This document shows, piece after piece, positions 7,973-18,785 of a DNA stretch of 64,000 bases (its first letter is position 1; every line of letters starts with the position of its first letter). The DNA is taken from the NCBI GenBank assembly GCA_937891825.1, contig CALAHN010000068.1, forward strand, positions 1 through 64,000, read 5' to 3'. This stretch comes from an uncultured Alphaproteobacteria bacterium. Lineage in GTDB: Bacteria; Pseudomonadota; Alphaproteobacteria; Bin95. The translations under genes and the position numbers were made by a program. The notes beneath the pieces were generated by a model. It did no database searches and was not told the origin of the DNA. It was given only the letters and a program-made list of their open reading frames with translations.

Positions 7973-9064
7973 ATGCGCCCCTTTATCGCCGCCCTCCTGA
8001 TTGCAGCGTTTTCCTCAGCCCCGGCGCTCGCGGCCGAGGAAAAAGTGCTGAACGTCTACAACTGGTCGGACTATATCGCCCCCGACACGCTTGAGCGGTT
8101 CACGGCCGAAACCGGCATCCAGGTCACCTATGACGTCTACGATTCCAACGAAGTGCTCGAAGCCAAATTGATGGCCGGCTCCTCGGGTTATGATGTGGTT
8201 TTCCCGTCAGTTTCGCCCTTCGTCGCACGTCAGATCAAATCCGGCATCTACCAGAAGCTGGACCGCGCGAAACTGCCGAACTGGAGCAAGCTGACCCCGT
8301 CCCTGATGAAAGCCGTCGCCGCCAGCGACCCCGGCAACGAACATGCCGTGCCCTACATGGTTGCGGGTACGGGCATCGGCTACAATGCCGGCCTGCTCGC
8401 CAAGGCGGCGCCAGACGCGCCGACCGATAGCTGGGCCCTGCTTTTCGACCCGGCCTGGGCCGCAAAGGCCGCGACCTGCGGCGTGTCCCTGCTGGACGAC
8501 CCGAACGAGGCGTTCGCCGCAGCCTATGCGTTCCTCGGCATCGACACAGCGACCGAGAACCCGGAACACCTGGAAGCTGCGACGGCGCTGCTGCAGAGAA
8601 TCCGTCCATTCGTGAAGACCTTCCACTCCTCCTCCTACATCAACGATCTGGCGAACGGCGATATCTGCGTCGCGCACGGCTATGGCGGCGACCTGATCCA
8701 GGCGCGCGACCGGGCGGCGGAAGCGAAGAACAACGTCGAGGTCCAGGTCTATCTGCCGAAGGAAGGCGCCCAGGCGGTCATCGATGTCATGGCGATCCCG
8801 GCGGATGCGAAGCATCCCGAGAACGCCCATGCCTTCATCAACTTCATGATGCGGCCCGATGTCGTCGGCCCGATCACCAATGAAGTCGGCTACGCCAATG
8901 CAATCGACGGCGCCGAGGCGTTCGTCAGCGCGGAGCGGCTGGCCGACCCCGTGGTCTACCCCAGCCAGGCGACGCGGGAGCGGCTGTTCATCGTGCCGCT
9001 CAAGTCGCCAGCCTATGACCGGATGCGGACGCGCGCCTGGACGCGAATCAAAACCGGCCAATGA
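7973..9064 (+). CDS. potF: Polyamine ABC transporter substrate-binding protein PotF
   Basis: A 363-residue periplasmic protein of the PotF/PotD family, binding putrescine or spermidine. A Sec signal peptide runs to about residue 23 (LLIAAFSSAPALA-AEE). The mature start KVLNVYNWSDYIAPDTLERF is nearly diagnostic for PotF, with YNWSDYI the first ligand-site motif. VPYMVAGTGIGYN and FVPL-like elements follow. The ATG at 7973 gives the correct signal peptide; earlier starts would add an Arg/Trp-rich leader. It overlaps potG by four bases, so the importer is one operon, potFGHI. The mature protein delivers the polyamine to PotH/PotI. Confidence 0.92.
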   Translation: MRPFIAALLIAAFSSAPALAAEEKVLNVYNWSDYIAPDTLERFTAETGIQVTYDVYDSNEVLEAKLMAGSSGYDVVFPSVSPFVARQIKSGIYQKLDRAKLPNWSKLTPSLMKAVAASDPGNEHAVPYMVAGTGIGYNAGLLAKAAPDAPTDSWALLFDPAWAAKAATCGVSLLDDPNEAFAAAYAFLGIDTATENPEHLEAATALLQRIRPFVKTFHSSSYINDLANGDICVAHGYGGDLIQARDRAAEAKNNVEVQVYLPKEGAQAVIDVMAIPADAKHPENAHAFINFMMRPDVVGPITNEVGYANAIDGAEAFVSAERLADPVVYPSQATRERLFIVPLKSPAYDRMRTRAWTRIKTGQ

Positions 9065-10182
9065 CCGGTCCGGCGGCGAAGCAACCGCTTGACGACAGGC
9101 CGGCGGCGCTCATCCTCGAAGGGGTGACCCGCCGGTTTGGCGCGACCGTAGCAGTCGACGCCGTCGATCTGACCGTCCGGTCCGGCGAACTGTTCTCGCT
9201 GCTCGGCGCGTCCGGCTGCGGCAAGACCACCTTGCTGCGCATGATCGCCGGCTTCGAGATTCCAAACAGCGGCCGCGTGCTGATCGACGGGCAGGACGTC
9301 ACCCACGCGCCGCCCTATGAGCGCCCGGTCAACATGGTCTTCCAGTCCTACGCGTTGTTTCCGCACATGACCGTCGCGCAGAACGTCGCCTATGGCTTGA
9401 AGCAGACCGGCATGGCGCGCTCCGAGCGGGACGACCGGGTCCAGGAGGTGCTGGCGCTGGTCGAACTCGACTCCTTCGGGCGGCGCCGGCCCGATCAGCT
9501 ATCCGGCGGGCAGCGCCAGCGCGTCGCGCTTGCCCGCGCGCTCGCCAAGCGCCCGAAAATCCTGCTCCTCGACGAGCCGCTTGGCGCGCTTGACCGCAAG
9601 CTTCGGGAACGGACGCAATTCGAACTGGTAAACCTGCAGGAACGGATCGGCACGACCTTCATCCTCGTCACCCATGACCAGGAAGAAGCCATGACCATGT
9701 CCGATCGGATCGCGATCATGCAGGGCGGGCATATTCTGCAGATCGGTCCGCCGCGCGAGGTTTACGAATATCCGACCTCCCGCACCGTCGCGGATTTCAT
9801 CGGGGCGGCGAACCTTCTGGAAGGCACGGTCGCGAGCGTCGAGGGCCGATCCGCCGAAATCCGCTTGCAGGCGACCGGCGGCGCGGCCATGGCGGAAAGC
9901 GATATCCCCCTGAAGACGGGGGACGCCGTCACGGTCATGGTCCGACCGGAGAAAATCCAGGCGCATCGCGCCTCCACGGGCGCCGCGAACGAGCTTTCCG
10001 GGACGGTCATCGATATCGCTTATCTTGGCGATCTCTCGATTTATCACGTCCAGATCGCGGATGGCGTCCGCGTCCAGGTCGCAATCGCCAATCGCCGCCA
10101 TGCCGACGAAGCGCCCTTCACCTGGGACGATGCCGTCTTTCTGTCCTGGCATCCGGGCGACGGGGTGATCCTGATCACATGA
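9061..10182 (+). CDS. potG: Polyamine ABC transporter ATP-binding protein PotG
   Basis: A 373-residue ATPase. Walker A is GASGCGKTTLL, the signature LSGGQRQRVALA, Walker B ILLLDEPLGAL and the H-loop LVTHDQEEAM. The C-terminal third (about residues 240-373) is a TOBE/MOP-like domain (VMVRPEKIQ, IAYLGDLSIYHVQIADG), which places it in the CUT1/Pot group. It energises putrescine uptake through PotH and PotI. ATG start and stop overlap the neighbouring genes by four bases on both sides (ATGA junctions), so translation is coupled. All catalytic motifs are intact. Confidence 0.92.
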   Translation: MTGPAAKQPLDDRPAALILEGVTRRFGATVAVDAVDLTVRSGELFSLLGASGCGKTTLLRMIAGFEIPNSGRVLIDGQDVTHAPPYERPVNMVFQSYALFPHMTVAQNVAYGLKQTGMARSERDDRVQEVLALVELDSFGRRRPDQLSGGQRQRVALARALAKRPKILLLDEPLGALDRKLRERTQFELVNLQERIGTTFILVTHDQEEAMTMSDRIAIMQGGHILQIGPPREVYEYPTSRTVADFIGAANLLEGTVASVEGRSAEIRLQATGGAAMAESDIPLKTGDAVTVMVRPEKIQAHRASTGAANELSGTVIDIAYLGDLSIYHVQIADGVRVQVAIANRRHADEAPFTWDDAVFLSWHPGDGVILIT

Positions 10183-11072
10183 GGGCGCGGACATCGATCG
10201 CCAGCGGCCTAGGGCGCCGCCTTGTCGTCGGAACGCCGTTCTTCTGGCTCGTCGTGTTTTTCCTGGCGCCGTTCGCGATCGTCTTCGGCATTTCGCTCAG
10301 CCGCTCGCGGTTTGGCGTGCCGCCCTATGAACCGCTCTGGCAGAACGGCGCGCTCGCCGCCAGGCTCGACAATTACGCATTCCTGCTGGATGACCCGCTC
10401 TACCTGACCGCCCTGCTGAATTCCCTGGAGATCGCAGCGCTTTCAGCGGCGATCTGCCTTGTGCTCGGCTACCCGATCGCGCTTGGCGTCGCCCGCGCGC
10501 CGAAATCCTGGCGGGCGCCCTTGCTGCTCGCCGTCATCCTACCGTTCTGGACCTCGTTTCTGATCCGGGTTTACGCCTGGACCGGTCTGCTGAAGAAGGA
10601 AGGCCTGATCAACGACGCCCTAATCTGGCTCGGTCTCGCAGCGGAGCCGATCCAGATGCTGCAAACCGATTTCGCCGTGCATCTGGGCATTGTCTATTCC
10701 TATCTGCCGTTCATGGTGCTGCCGCTCTATGCCTCGCTGGAACGCCAGGACATGAGCTTGCTGGAAGCAGCCTCCGACCTGGGCGCCCGGCCCTGGCGGG
10801 CCTTCCTCACCATCACCCTGCCGCTCTCCCTGCCGGGGGCGCTTGCCGGCTTCCTGCTGGTCTTCATCCCGGCGGTCGGCGAATTCGTGATTCCGGAATT
10901 GCTGGGCGACGCCGGTACGGCGATGATCGGCAAGGTGCTCTGGACCGAGTTCTTCAATAACCGCGACTGGCCGCTCGCCGCCGCGCTCGCGATCACCGTT
11001 CTGACATTGATCGTGGCGCCGCTCGCATGGCTCGAGCATCTTCGCCTCAAGCGCAGCGAAGCCAGCCAATGA
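10179..11072 (+). CDS. potH: Polyamine ABC transporter permease PotH
   Basis: A 297-residue inner-membrane permease with about six transmembrane helices. The EAA-loop motif that docks onto the ATPase lies at about residues 188-205 (LEAASDLGARPWRAFLTITLPLSLPG). The first helix (TPFFWLVVFFLAPFAIVFGISLS) and the loop YPIALGVARAPKSW match PotB/PotH proteins. It heads the permease pair, overlapping potG upstream and potI downstream by four bases each. It forms the translocation path for polyamines delivered by PotF. Confidence 0.9.
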   Translation: MRARTSIASGLGRRLVVGTPFFWLVVFFLAPFAIVFGISLSRSRFGVPPYEPLWQNGALAARLDNYAFLLDDPLYLTALLNSLEIAALSAAICLVLGYPIALGVARAPKSWRAPLLLAVILPFWTSFLIRVYAWTGLLKKEGLINDALIWLGLAAEPIQMLQTDFAVHLGIVYSYLPFMVLPLYASLERQDMSLLEAASDLGARPWRAFLTITLPLSLPGALAGFLLVFIPAVGEFVIPELLGDAGTAMIGKVLWTEFFNNRDWPLAAALAITVLTLIVAPLAWLEHLRLKRSEASQ

Positions 11073-11869
11073 AGCGTCTTTCACCCTGGCTGATGCTGGC
11101 CGTCGTCCTTGGCTACGTCTTTCTGTACGGCCCGATCCTGAGCCTCGTCGTCTATTCGTTCAACGCCTCCAAGCTGGTCACCGTCTGGGGCGGTTTCTCG
11201 ACGAAGTGGTATGCCGCGCTCCTGGAGAACGACAAGCTGCTGGACGCGGCCTTCCTGAGCCTCCGGATATCGGTCGTGTCGGCGACGGGCGCGGTGCTGC
11301 TCGGCACGCTATCGGCGATTGCGCTGGTCCGCTTCGGGCGCTTCCGGGGGCGCTTCCTGTTCTCCGCCATGACGACGGCGCCGCTGGTCATGCCCGAGGT
11401 CATCACGGGCCTCTCCATGCTGCTGCTGTTCGTCTCGCTGCAACATGCGATCGGCTGGCCGGACGGACGGAGCCCGCTGACGATCGCGATCGCGCATATC
11501 ACCTTCGCGACCGCCTATGTCTCCGTCGTGGTTCAGGCGCGCCTGGCGCAGATGGATCGCAGCCTTGAGGAGGCGGCGCTCGACCTCGGCGCGCGGCCGC
11601 TGCGCGCATTCCTGACCGTGACCCTGCCGTTGATCGCGCCCTCGCTGATCGCCGGCTGGCTCCTGGCGTTCACCCTGTCGCTCGACGATCTGGTGGTCGC
11701 AAGCTTCGTATCCGGCCCAGGCTCCAGCACATTGCCGATGGTGGTTTTCTCGAGCGTCAGGCTCGGCCTCAGTCCCGAGGTCAATGCGCTGGCGACGATC
11801 CTTCTGGCGACAGTAGCCATCGCGGCGATCGCTGCAGGCGTCCTGGCGAACCGGAACCGCAAGACCTGA
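11069..11869 (+). CDS. potI: Polyamine ABC transporter permease PotI
   Basis: A 266-residue inner-membrane permease. It has the N-terminal helix of PotC/PotI (MLAVVLGYVFLYGPILSLVVYSFNAS), a WYAALLEN segment and the EAA loop LEEAALDLGARPLRAFLTVTLPL near residues 170-190. ATG at 11069 is chosen because it overlaps the potH stop in an ATGA junction, matching the other junctions of this operon; a start further upstream would lie inside potH. It completes the potFGHI importer. No transcription terminator is obvious in the 149 bases that follow. Confidence 0.9.
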   Translation: MKRLSPWLMLAVVLGYVFLYGPILSLVVYSFNASKLVTVWGGFSTKWYAALLENDKLLDAAFLSLRISVVSATGAVLLGTLSAIALVRFGRFRGRFLFSAMTTAPLVMPEVITGLSMLLLFVSLQHAIGWPDGRSPLTIAIAHITFATAYVSVVVQARLAQMDRSLEEAALDLGARPLRAFLTVTLPLIAPSLIAGWLLAFTLSLDDLVVASFVSGPGSSTLPMVVFSSVRLGLSPEVNALATILLATVAIAAIAAGVLANRNRKT

Positions 11870-12018
11870 ACCCAGAGGCGTTCAGGCGGGCGGTAGTCCA
11901 TGCGCTGCATGTTGCAAGCGCCTCCGGGAAATCGTCCTCCGGCTTGCGTCGGCCAGCGAATGGCGGCACTGTCGAGAGCGTGATGCGAGCGTCCCAACAG
12001 GCGCCGGGGAGACCGTCC

Positions 12019-12465
12019 ATGCGCAAAATTCTGCTTGGCCTGACTGTTGTCGCCCTAACCGCCGCGGCCGCTTATTTCGTCGTGCGGCCCAAGGCGGAAG
12101 CCGAAACCGTCGTGCTCTACAAGGACCCACAGTGCGGGTGCTGCGAGGAATACGCAAACTATCTGCGCCACAACGGGTTCGCCGTAACGGTCAGGCCGAC
12201 GGCGAACATCTACGAAATGAGCAGCGCCGCTGGCATCCCTGAAGATTTGCAGGGCTGCCACCTGGCGTATATCGGCGACTATTTCGTCAGCGGCCACGTG
12301 CCGCTCGGTACGGTCAACAAGATGTTGAGCGAACGGCCCGCCATCAAGGGCGTGACCTTGCCGGGCATGCCTAGCGGGTCGCCTGGGATGAGCGGCGCCA
12401 AGACCAAACCGTTCCAGACATACGCAATCGACAAGGGCCAACCCCGGATTTACGCAGTCGAGTAG
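12019..12465 (+). CDS. DUF411 metal-binding protein
   Basis: A 148-residue exported or membrane-anchored protein of the DUF411 family. An N-terminal hydrophobic helix (residues 4-22) is followed by the family hallmark YKDPQCGCCEEYANYLRHNGF, with a CGCC cluster at about residues 41-44. The second conserved part (CHLAYIGDYFVSGHVPLGTV) follows. DUF411 proteins often accompany copper or heavy-metal genes, where they are thought to bind metal in the periplasm. No other metal genes are adjacent here. The gene stands alone between potI and the convergent cupin gene. A GGGGA ribosome-binding sequence precedes the ATG at 12019. Confidence 0.85.
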   Translation: MRKILLGLTVVALTAAAAYFVVRPKAEAETVVLYKDPQCGCCEEYANYLRHNGFAVTVRPTANIYEMSSAAGIPEDLQGCHLAYIGDYFVSGHVPLGTVNKMLSERPAIKGVTLPGMPSGSPGMSGAKTKPFQTYAIDKGQPRIYAVE

Positions 12466-12497
12466 CCGCGAGGCGGCTCGCAGCGCGGCGACGCCGG

Positions 12498-12830
12498 TCA
12501 GAGGAACTCGACCGGCCGCTCCCATTGGATCAGCACGACGCAACCGTCGTCGGTCGAGACCGAATGGACCGTGCCTTCCGGGTTCAGGACTACTGCGCCT
12601 GCCCGCGCGACGCCGTTCTCGTCGCGCTGCGACCCTTCCAGCACGACGATCATCTCAAGGCCCGCATGGCGATGGCGCGGGACCGTTGCGCCCGGTCGAT
12701 AGCGCAGCACCGCCACATCAGGCGCGCCTTCGAAGAGGCGGCAAATCTCGATGCCGTCCCGGAAATGCTCGAACGCGCAATCGCGCCAGCCGCCCTGGAT
12801 GATGTCGGTCAAAACAATCTGCTGTGTCAT
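12498..12830 (-). CDS. Small cupin (ChrR-like) protein
   Basis: A 110-residue single-domain cupin. The two cupin motifs are visible: [23 protein letters not shown] (metal ligands His, His and Glu) and [16 protein letters not shown] (third His). Short cupins of this ChrR/anti-sigma type bind a metal and may act as small enzymes or sensors. It is the last gene of the minus-strand amide operon and overlaps the upstream cysteine hydrolase by four bases. It may therefore help process or sense an amide or urea derivative, but the reaction is unknown. Confidence 0.8.
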   Translation of the reverse strand: MTQQIVLTDIIQGGWRDCAFEHFRDGIEICRLFEGAPDVAVLRYRPGATVPRHRHAGLEMIVVLEGSQRDENGVARAGAVVLNPEGTVHSVSTDDGCVVLIQWERPVEFL

Positions 12831-13488
12831 CGAAGCGCTTCCAATATGGCGTCGGTTGAAGCCGTCCAGCCGACAATCGCGCCCTGGGCCGCGATCATCG
12901 CGAGCGTCGCGGCCTTGAAGGCGGGGAAATAGCTTTCGGTCGCATCAACGGCGAGCACGCAGTCATAGCCGCGGTCGTTCGCCTCGCGCATCGTCGTCTG
13001 CACGCAGACCTCGGTCGTAACGCCCGCGACGATCAACTGCCGGACGCCTTTCGCGGCCAGGATGGCGCCAAGCTCGGTGGCGTAGAACGCGCCCTTGCCC
13101 GGCTTGTCGATCACCGTTTCGCCGGGCCTGGGCGCGAGTTCGGAAATGATCTCGGCGCCCGGCTCGCCTGCGATCAGCACCCGGCCCATCGGTCCCGGAT
13201 CACCGATCCGCAACGCCGGCGCGCCGCGCTCCCGCTTCGCGGGCGGGCAGTCGGAGAGATCGGGGCGATGGCATTCCCGCGTATGGATCACTGTCATGCC
13301 CGCCGCCCGGCAGCCTTCGAGCAAGCGCCGCGCCGTCGGCACGATCGCCTGCAGCAGCGTCACGTCATTGCCGAGGCTCGCGCCGAAACCGCCCGGTTCG
13401 ATGAAATCCCGCTGCATATCGATCACGATCAGCGCCGCATGGGCGACGTCGAGCGGAAAGGGGAAAGGCTCGGCTTGAATGACGGCCA

Positions 13489-13489
<1 letters not shown>
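12827..13489 (-). CDS. Cysteine hydrolase (isochorismatase family), possible triuret/ureide hydrolase
   Basis: A 220-residue isochorismatase-like amidohydrolase. The Asp-Lys-Cys triad is visible: Asp24 in VIDMQRDF, Lys in [13 protein letters not shown], and Cys in [35 protein letters not shown] is typical of ureidoacrylate/biuret-type hydrolases. It is a paralogue of the adjacent biuret-hydrolase-like protein, but differs in the C-terminal region and lacks ANKRW. Triuret hydrolases (TrtA) belong to this same family and work upstream of biuret hydrolase, so that is one attractive role; ureidoacrylate hydrolase is another. It overlaps the cupin gene by four bases and abuts the ABC ATPase gene. 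Confidence 0.8.
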
Positions 13490-15014
<1,525 letters not shown>

Positions 15015-15015
<1 letters not shown>

Positions 15016-15689
15016 CAGAGGACGGCCAGCAATGCGGCGCTGGGCGCCACGGCCCCGAAGACTCCGCCCTGCATCGTCACCATCTTCAGGGCGGCTGCGT
15101 GATTGCCGGGGTCGGTCGCGCCGCAGCAATCCTCGAGGATCAGGCATTCGAAGCCGCGGTCGTTGGCTTCCCGCATGGTCGTATGCACGCAAACGTCGGT
15201 CGTGATGCCGGTCAGGATCAGGTTGCGGATGCCGCGCGTATGCAGCAGCAGTTCCAGGTCCGTCGCATAGAAGCTGCCCTTGCCCGGCTTGTCGATGATC
15301 GGCTCGCCGGCGAGCGGGGCCAGTTCCTCGATGATGTCCCAGCCGGGTTCGCCCCGCACCAGGATCTTGCCGCAGGGACCGGGATCGCCGATGCCGGCGC
15401 CGATCTGGCGGGACCGCCATCGCTTGTTGGCCGGAAGATCGGCCAGATCCGGGCGATGGCCTTCCCGGGTGTGGATGATGTGAAAGCCCTTGGCCCGCAT
15501 CGCCTTCAGCACGGCCTTGATCGGCTCGATCGGCGCGCGCGTCAGGCTGAGGTCATAGCCCATCGCGTCGACATAGCCGCCTTGCCCGCAAAAATCCGTC
15601 TGCATGTCGATGACGATCAGCGCCGTGTTTTCCGGGGCGAGCGCGCCGTCATAGGGCCAGGCGTAGGGATTGGCTTCAAGCGTCGTCAT
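15015..15689 (-). CDS. biuH: Biuret amidohydrolase-like cysteine hydrolase
   Basis: A 224-residue isochorismatase-family enzyme. The triad residues are Asp28 in VIDMQTDF, Lys in [15 protein letters not shown] and Cys in [15 protein letters not shown]. The stretches [40 protein letters not shown] and [14 protein letters not shown] closely recall, from memory, the characterised Rhizobium biuret hydrolase BiuH, which makes allophanate and ammonia. I choose ATG 15689, in the expected N-terminus ([27 protein letters not shown]). It is sandwiched between the formamidase and the ABC ATPase, with overlaps or very short gaps. An allophanate hydrolase, the next enzyme, lies at 25578-27407. The assignment is strong by family and context, but unproven. 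Confidence 0.8.
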
Positions 15690-15691
15690 GA

Positions 15692-16708
15692 TTATTCCGC
15701 TGCCTCCGAAGACTTTTCGCCGAAGCGCCGGGTCGGCGCCGGGAACCCGCAACTGACGCCGTCCGTCACCTGCACCTGATCCTCCCAGGGCAACCGATAG
15801 GTTCCGGCGGCGAGGTCGTGCATGAAGGTGTAGGGACAATCCCGCGCGCCGCCCTGAACCGCGGTCATGCCGCGATGGCCAAGCTGATAGATATTGTTCT
15901 CGACGCCCCAGGTCAGGCGCGCCTCCCGCACCAGGTGCGGGCGCACCTCGGCGGTGACGATCTCATCGGGCCGGCCTGTCGTGCCATGGGCGATGATCGA
16001 TCCGTCGAAGTTGACGATCATGGCCTCGCCCATGCTGTCGAACGTGCCGTCGCTGCCGCACATGCAGACATTCGCCGTCACCATCAGATTGCAGAAGGCG
16101 TTCGCCTGATTGGTGAAGCGCCAGGCCTCGCGCACGGGCGCGGTATACCCGGCCGTCCGCAGCATGATCTCGGCGCCCTTGTAGGCGCATTCCCGCGCCA
16201 TTTCCGGGAACATGCCGTCATGGCAGATGATCAGCGCGAGTTTCGCGCCCTTCGGACCGTCGATCACCGGGATGCCAAGGTCGCCCGGCTCCCATGGCTC
16301 GACCGGCGTCCAGGGATGCAGCTTGCGGTAATACAGGCGCACATCGCCTCGGTCGTCGATCACCAGACCGACATTGTAGGGATATCCCCCGGGATTTTTC
16401 TCCATGATCGAGAAGCAGCCCCAGATGCTGTTTTCCCGGCACGCCTGCTGGAACGCCCCGACCTCCGGGCCGTCGCGCGCGCACATGATTTCCGGATTGA
16501 CGTCCATGGAGAGGCCATGCAGCGCATATTCCGGGAAGACCACGAGATCCATCCCGCCGAGATTGCGCCGGGCCTTGGCCGTCAGATCGACGATGCGCTG
16601 GGTCTGGCGCTGCAAATCCGCCGGCGTTTTCACGACCGGCAATTGCAGTTGCACGAGGCCGATGACGACGCCGTTCGGAGACTTGTTCAGACCGCCCAAG
16701 CCGTTCAT
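15692..16708 (-). CDS. amiF: Formamidase / short-chain amidase (AmiF-like)
   Basis: A 338-residue nitrilase-superfamily amidase, the length of Helicobacter AmiF (334). The Glu-Lys-Cys triad is present: Glu60 in [10 protein letters not shown], Lys129 in YYRKLHPW and Cys162 in [21 protein letters not shown] and [10 protein letters not shown] mirror the AmiE/AmiF core. AmiF hydrolyses formamide to formate and ammonia; close aliphatic amidases act on small amides, so the substrate may differ here. It sits two bases upstream of the biuret-hydrolase-like gene and ten bases downstream of the BMP permease, so it is part of a nitrogen-release operon. Best supported as an AmiE/AmiF-type amidase. Confidence 0.85.
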   Translation of the reverse strand: MNGLGGLNKSPNGVVIGLVQLQLPVVKTPADLQRQTQRIVDLTAKARRNLGGMDLVVFPEYALHGLSMDVNPEIMCARDGPEVGAFQQACRENSIWGCFSIMEKNPGGYPYNVGLVIDDRGDVRLYYRKLHPWTPVEPWEPGDLGIPVIDGPKGAKLALIICHDGMFPEMARECAYKGAEIMLRTAGYTAPVREAWRFTNQANAFCNLMVTANVCMCGSDGTFDSMGEAMIVNFDGSIIAHGTTGRPDEIVTAEVRPHLVREARLTWGVENNIYQLGHRGMTAVQGGARDCPYTFMHDLAAGTYRLPWEDQVQVTDGVSCGFPAPTRRFGEKSSEAAE

Positions 16709-16718
16709 GGAATTGCTC

Positions 16719-17657
16719 CTATCGCGTGATGCTGAGGGCGCCGGGCGCGCCTGTGAGCTGACGGGTCGTTGAACTGGTGGCGATCAGCAGGCCGAGCGTC
16801 AGCACGTAGGGCGCTGCATAGAACAGGTAATAGCCCTGGGTGACGCCGACGGACTGCAACGCCGGCCCAAGCGCCCCCGCGCCGCCGAACAACAAGGCAG
16901 CCCAGAAACAGGCGATCGGGTTCCAGCGCGCGAAAATCACCAGCGCGACGGCCATCAGGCCCTGGCCGGAGGAAATGCCCTCGTTCCAGCTTCCGGGATA
17001 ATAGAGCGAGAGATAAGCCCCGCCGACGCCCGCGAGCGCGCCGCCCGCGACGGTCGCGGCGAACCGGGTCTGGTTGACCTTGAGGCCAAGCGCGCGCGCC
17101 GCGTCGTCGCTGTCGCCGACGACGCGAACTGCGAGCCCGATCCGGGTCGCACGGAACATCCAGGCCATAGCGAGGGCCAGCGCGAACCCGGCCAGAAACA
17201 GCACATTCACCTTGAGCGCCGCCACGACCTGGGGCGCATCCGACCACCAGCCGAAGGAGATCGCCGGCAGATCGGGCGCGACTGGCTGGATGTAGGGTTT
17301 GCCAAAGAAGAACGCGAGCCCCATGCCAAGCAGCATCAAGGCGATCCCGATGGCGATGTCATTGACCTTGGGCAAGCTGCAGAGCCAGCCATGCAAGGCG
17401 CCGAACGCGCCGCCAGCCATGGCCGCCGCGCCGACGCCGATCCAGGCCGAGCCGGTCTCGTAAGCGACCCCGTAACCCGCCATGGCGCCGAACACCAGCA
17501 CGCCTTCCAGCCCCAGATTGATCCGCCCCGACCGCTCGGTCAGGCATTCCCCCAGGCTGACGAAGATGAACGGCGTCGACACGCGGATCGCGCCGCCGAG
17601 CATGGCGAGCGGAACGCTCCAGAGGCCGATATCGCTTTCGCTCAACTGCGGCTCCAT
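16719..17657 (-). CDS. BMP-type ABC transporter permease 2
   Basis: A 312-residue inner-membrane permease of the nucleoside/BMP-type family (NupQ/YufQ-like). It has about eight hydrophobic helices and family motifs IFVSLGECLTERSGRINLGLEG and GLAVRVVGDSDDAARALGLKV, plus the coupling region VGGAYLSLYYPGSWNEGISSG. It overlaps the first permease gene (17642-18760) by 16 bases and is followed by the formamidase after ten bases. Permease pair, ATPase and binding protein together form one importer. The substrate is likely a nucleoside-like or amide compound related to the catabolic genes; this is inference. Confidence 0.88.
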   Translation of the reverse strand: MEPQLSESDIGLWSVPLAMLGGAIRVSTPFIFVSLGECLTERSGRINLGLEGVLVFGAMAGYGVAYETGSAWIGVGAAAMAGGAFGALHGWLCSLPKVNDIAIGIALMLLGMGLAFFFGKPYIQPVAPDLPAISFGWWSDAPQVVAALKVNVLFLAGFALALAMAWMFRATRIGLAVRVVGDSDDAARALGLKVNQTRFAATVAGGALAGVGGAYLSLYYPGSWNEGISSGQGLMAVALVIFARWNPIACFWAALLFGGAGALGPALQSVGVTQGYYLFYAAPYVLTLGLLIATSSTTRQLTGAPGALSITR

Positions 17658-18760
17658 CGGTCGGGCTGAAACATCTTGAAGCGGCCGTAGAAGGTTTCGC
17701 TCGCGAGGATCGCGATGAAGACGAACCCCTGGAGCACCAGCACCGTCGCGTCAGGCAAATCCATCCGGCGCTGGGTCAAGCCGTTGGCGGCCTCGAAGCC
17801 GGCAAGCAAGATCGCGACCGGAATGATCGCGAGCATGTTCTGCCGCGCCAGAAACGCCACCAGGATGCCGGTGTAGCCATACCCCGCCGCCAGCGAAGCG
17901 TTGGCCGAGCCGTGCACCGCCGCGACTTCCATCATGCCGGCAAGGCCCGCGAAGGCGCCGCCAAGCGCTGTCCAGCAGAACAGCAGCCGCCCGACGGGCA
18001 AGCCCTGAACCTGCGCCGCGCGCAGATTGCCGCCAATGATGCGCGCGGCGAAGCCCCAGCGCGTCCGTTCCATCAAGGCCCAGGCGATGACGCAGCCGAG
18101 GACGCCGACCGCCAGGCCCCAATGCACGTCGAGGCCGGGCAGATCGCCGATGCGGAAACCCTCAGGCAGCGGCGCGGTCGATGGCTTGTTCAAGCTTGCC
18201 GGATCGCGGAGCGGCCCTTCGACCAGATGGTTCATCAGCGCGAGCGCGATATATGCCATCAGCAAGCTGGCGATCGTCTCGTTCACGCCGCGCTTGTAGC
18301 GCAGCAGACCGATCGCGCCGATCCAGGCGCCGCCGATCAGCGCCGCCGCCGCGGCCATCAGGGCGATCCCAACCCCGCCAGGAAGCCCAGGGGCCGCCAT
18401 GGCGACAGCGCCGGCCGCAACCCCGCCCAGCACGATCGCCCCCTCGCCGCCGATGACGATCAGGCCAAGGCGCGCCGGCAGCGCGACGCAGAGCGCCGCC
18501 AGCAACAAGGGCGCCGTCCGCGACAGGGTGTTCGCCCAGGAAAACGACGTGCCGAACCCGGCCTTGTACACTAGTCCATAAAACTCGACCGGCGACTTGC
18601 CGATCGTCGCCAGGAAAAGGCTGAACGCCGCGAGACCGACACACAGGGCCGCCGTCATGATGACCGCCGGCTCCCCGCGTCGCGCCGCGACCGCGAGCCA
18701 GCGGCGCGCGTCAGACCGCGGCGGCGGCGGAACGGCTATCGACGGGGCGCTGGCTGACAT
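17642..18760 (-). CDS. BMP-type ABC transporter permease 1
   Basis: A 372-residue permease of the YufP/NupP type. The ATG at 18760 yields MSASAPSIAVPPPPRSDARR, a basic N-tail before the first helix. SPVEFYGLVYKAGFGTSFSW (an external loop typical of the family), a core LGLIVIGGEGAIVLGGVAAG and FAARIIGGNLRAAQVQGLPV are present. It lies 25 bases downstream of the BMP-family binding protein gene, overlaps the second permease by 16 bases, and forms the membrane channel with it. Confidence 0.88.
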   Translation of the reverse strand: MSASAPSIAVPPPPRSDARRWLAVAARRGEPAVIMTAALCVGLAAFSLFLATIGKSPVEFYGLVYKAGFGTSFSWANTLSRTAPLLLAALCVALPARLGLIVIGGEGAIVLGGVAAGAVAMAAPGLPGGVGIALMAAAAALIGGAWIGAIGLLRYKRGVNETIASLLMAYIALALMNHLVEGPLRDPASLNKPSTAPLPEGFRIGDLPGLDVHWGLAVGVLGCVIAWALMERTRWGFAARIIGGNLRAAQVQGLPVGRLLFCWTALGGAFAGLAGMMEVAAVHGSANASLAAGYGYTGILVAFLARQNMLAIIPVAILLAGFEAANGLTQRRMDLPDATVLVLQGFVFIAILASETFYGRFKMFQPDRWSRS

Positions 18761-18785
18761 GGCGCATCCGACCCTGACGCGCGGC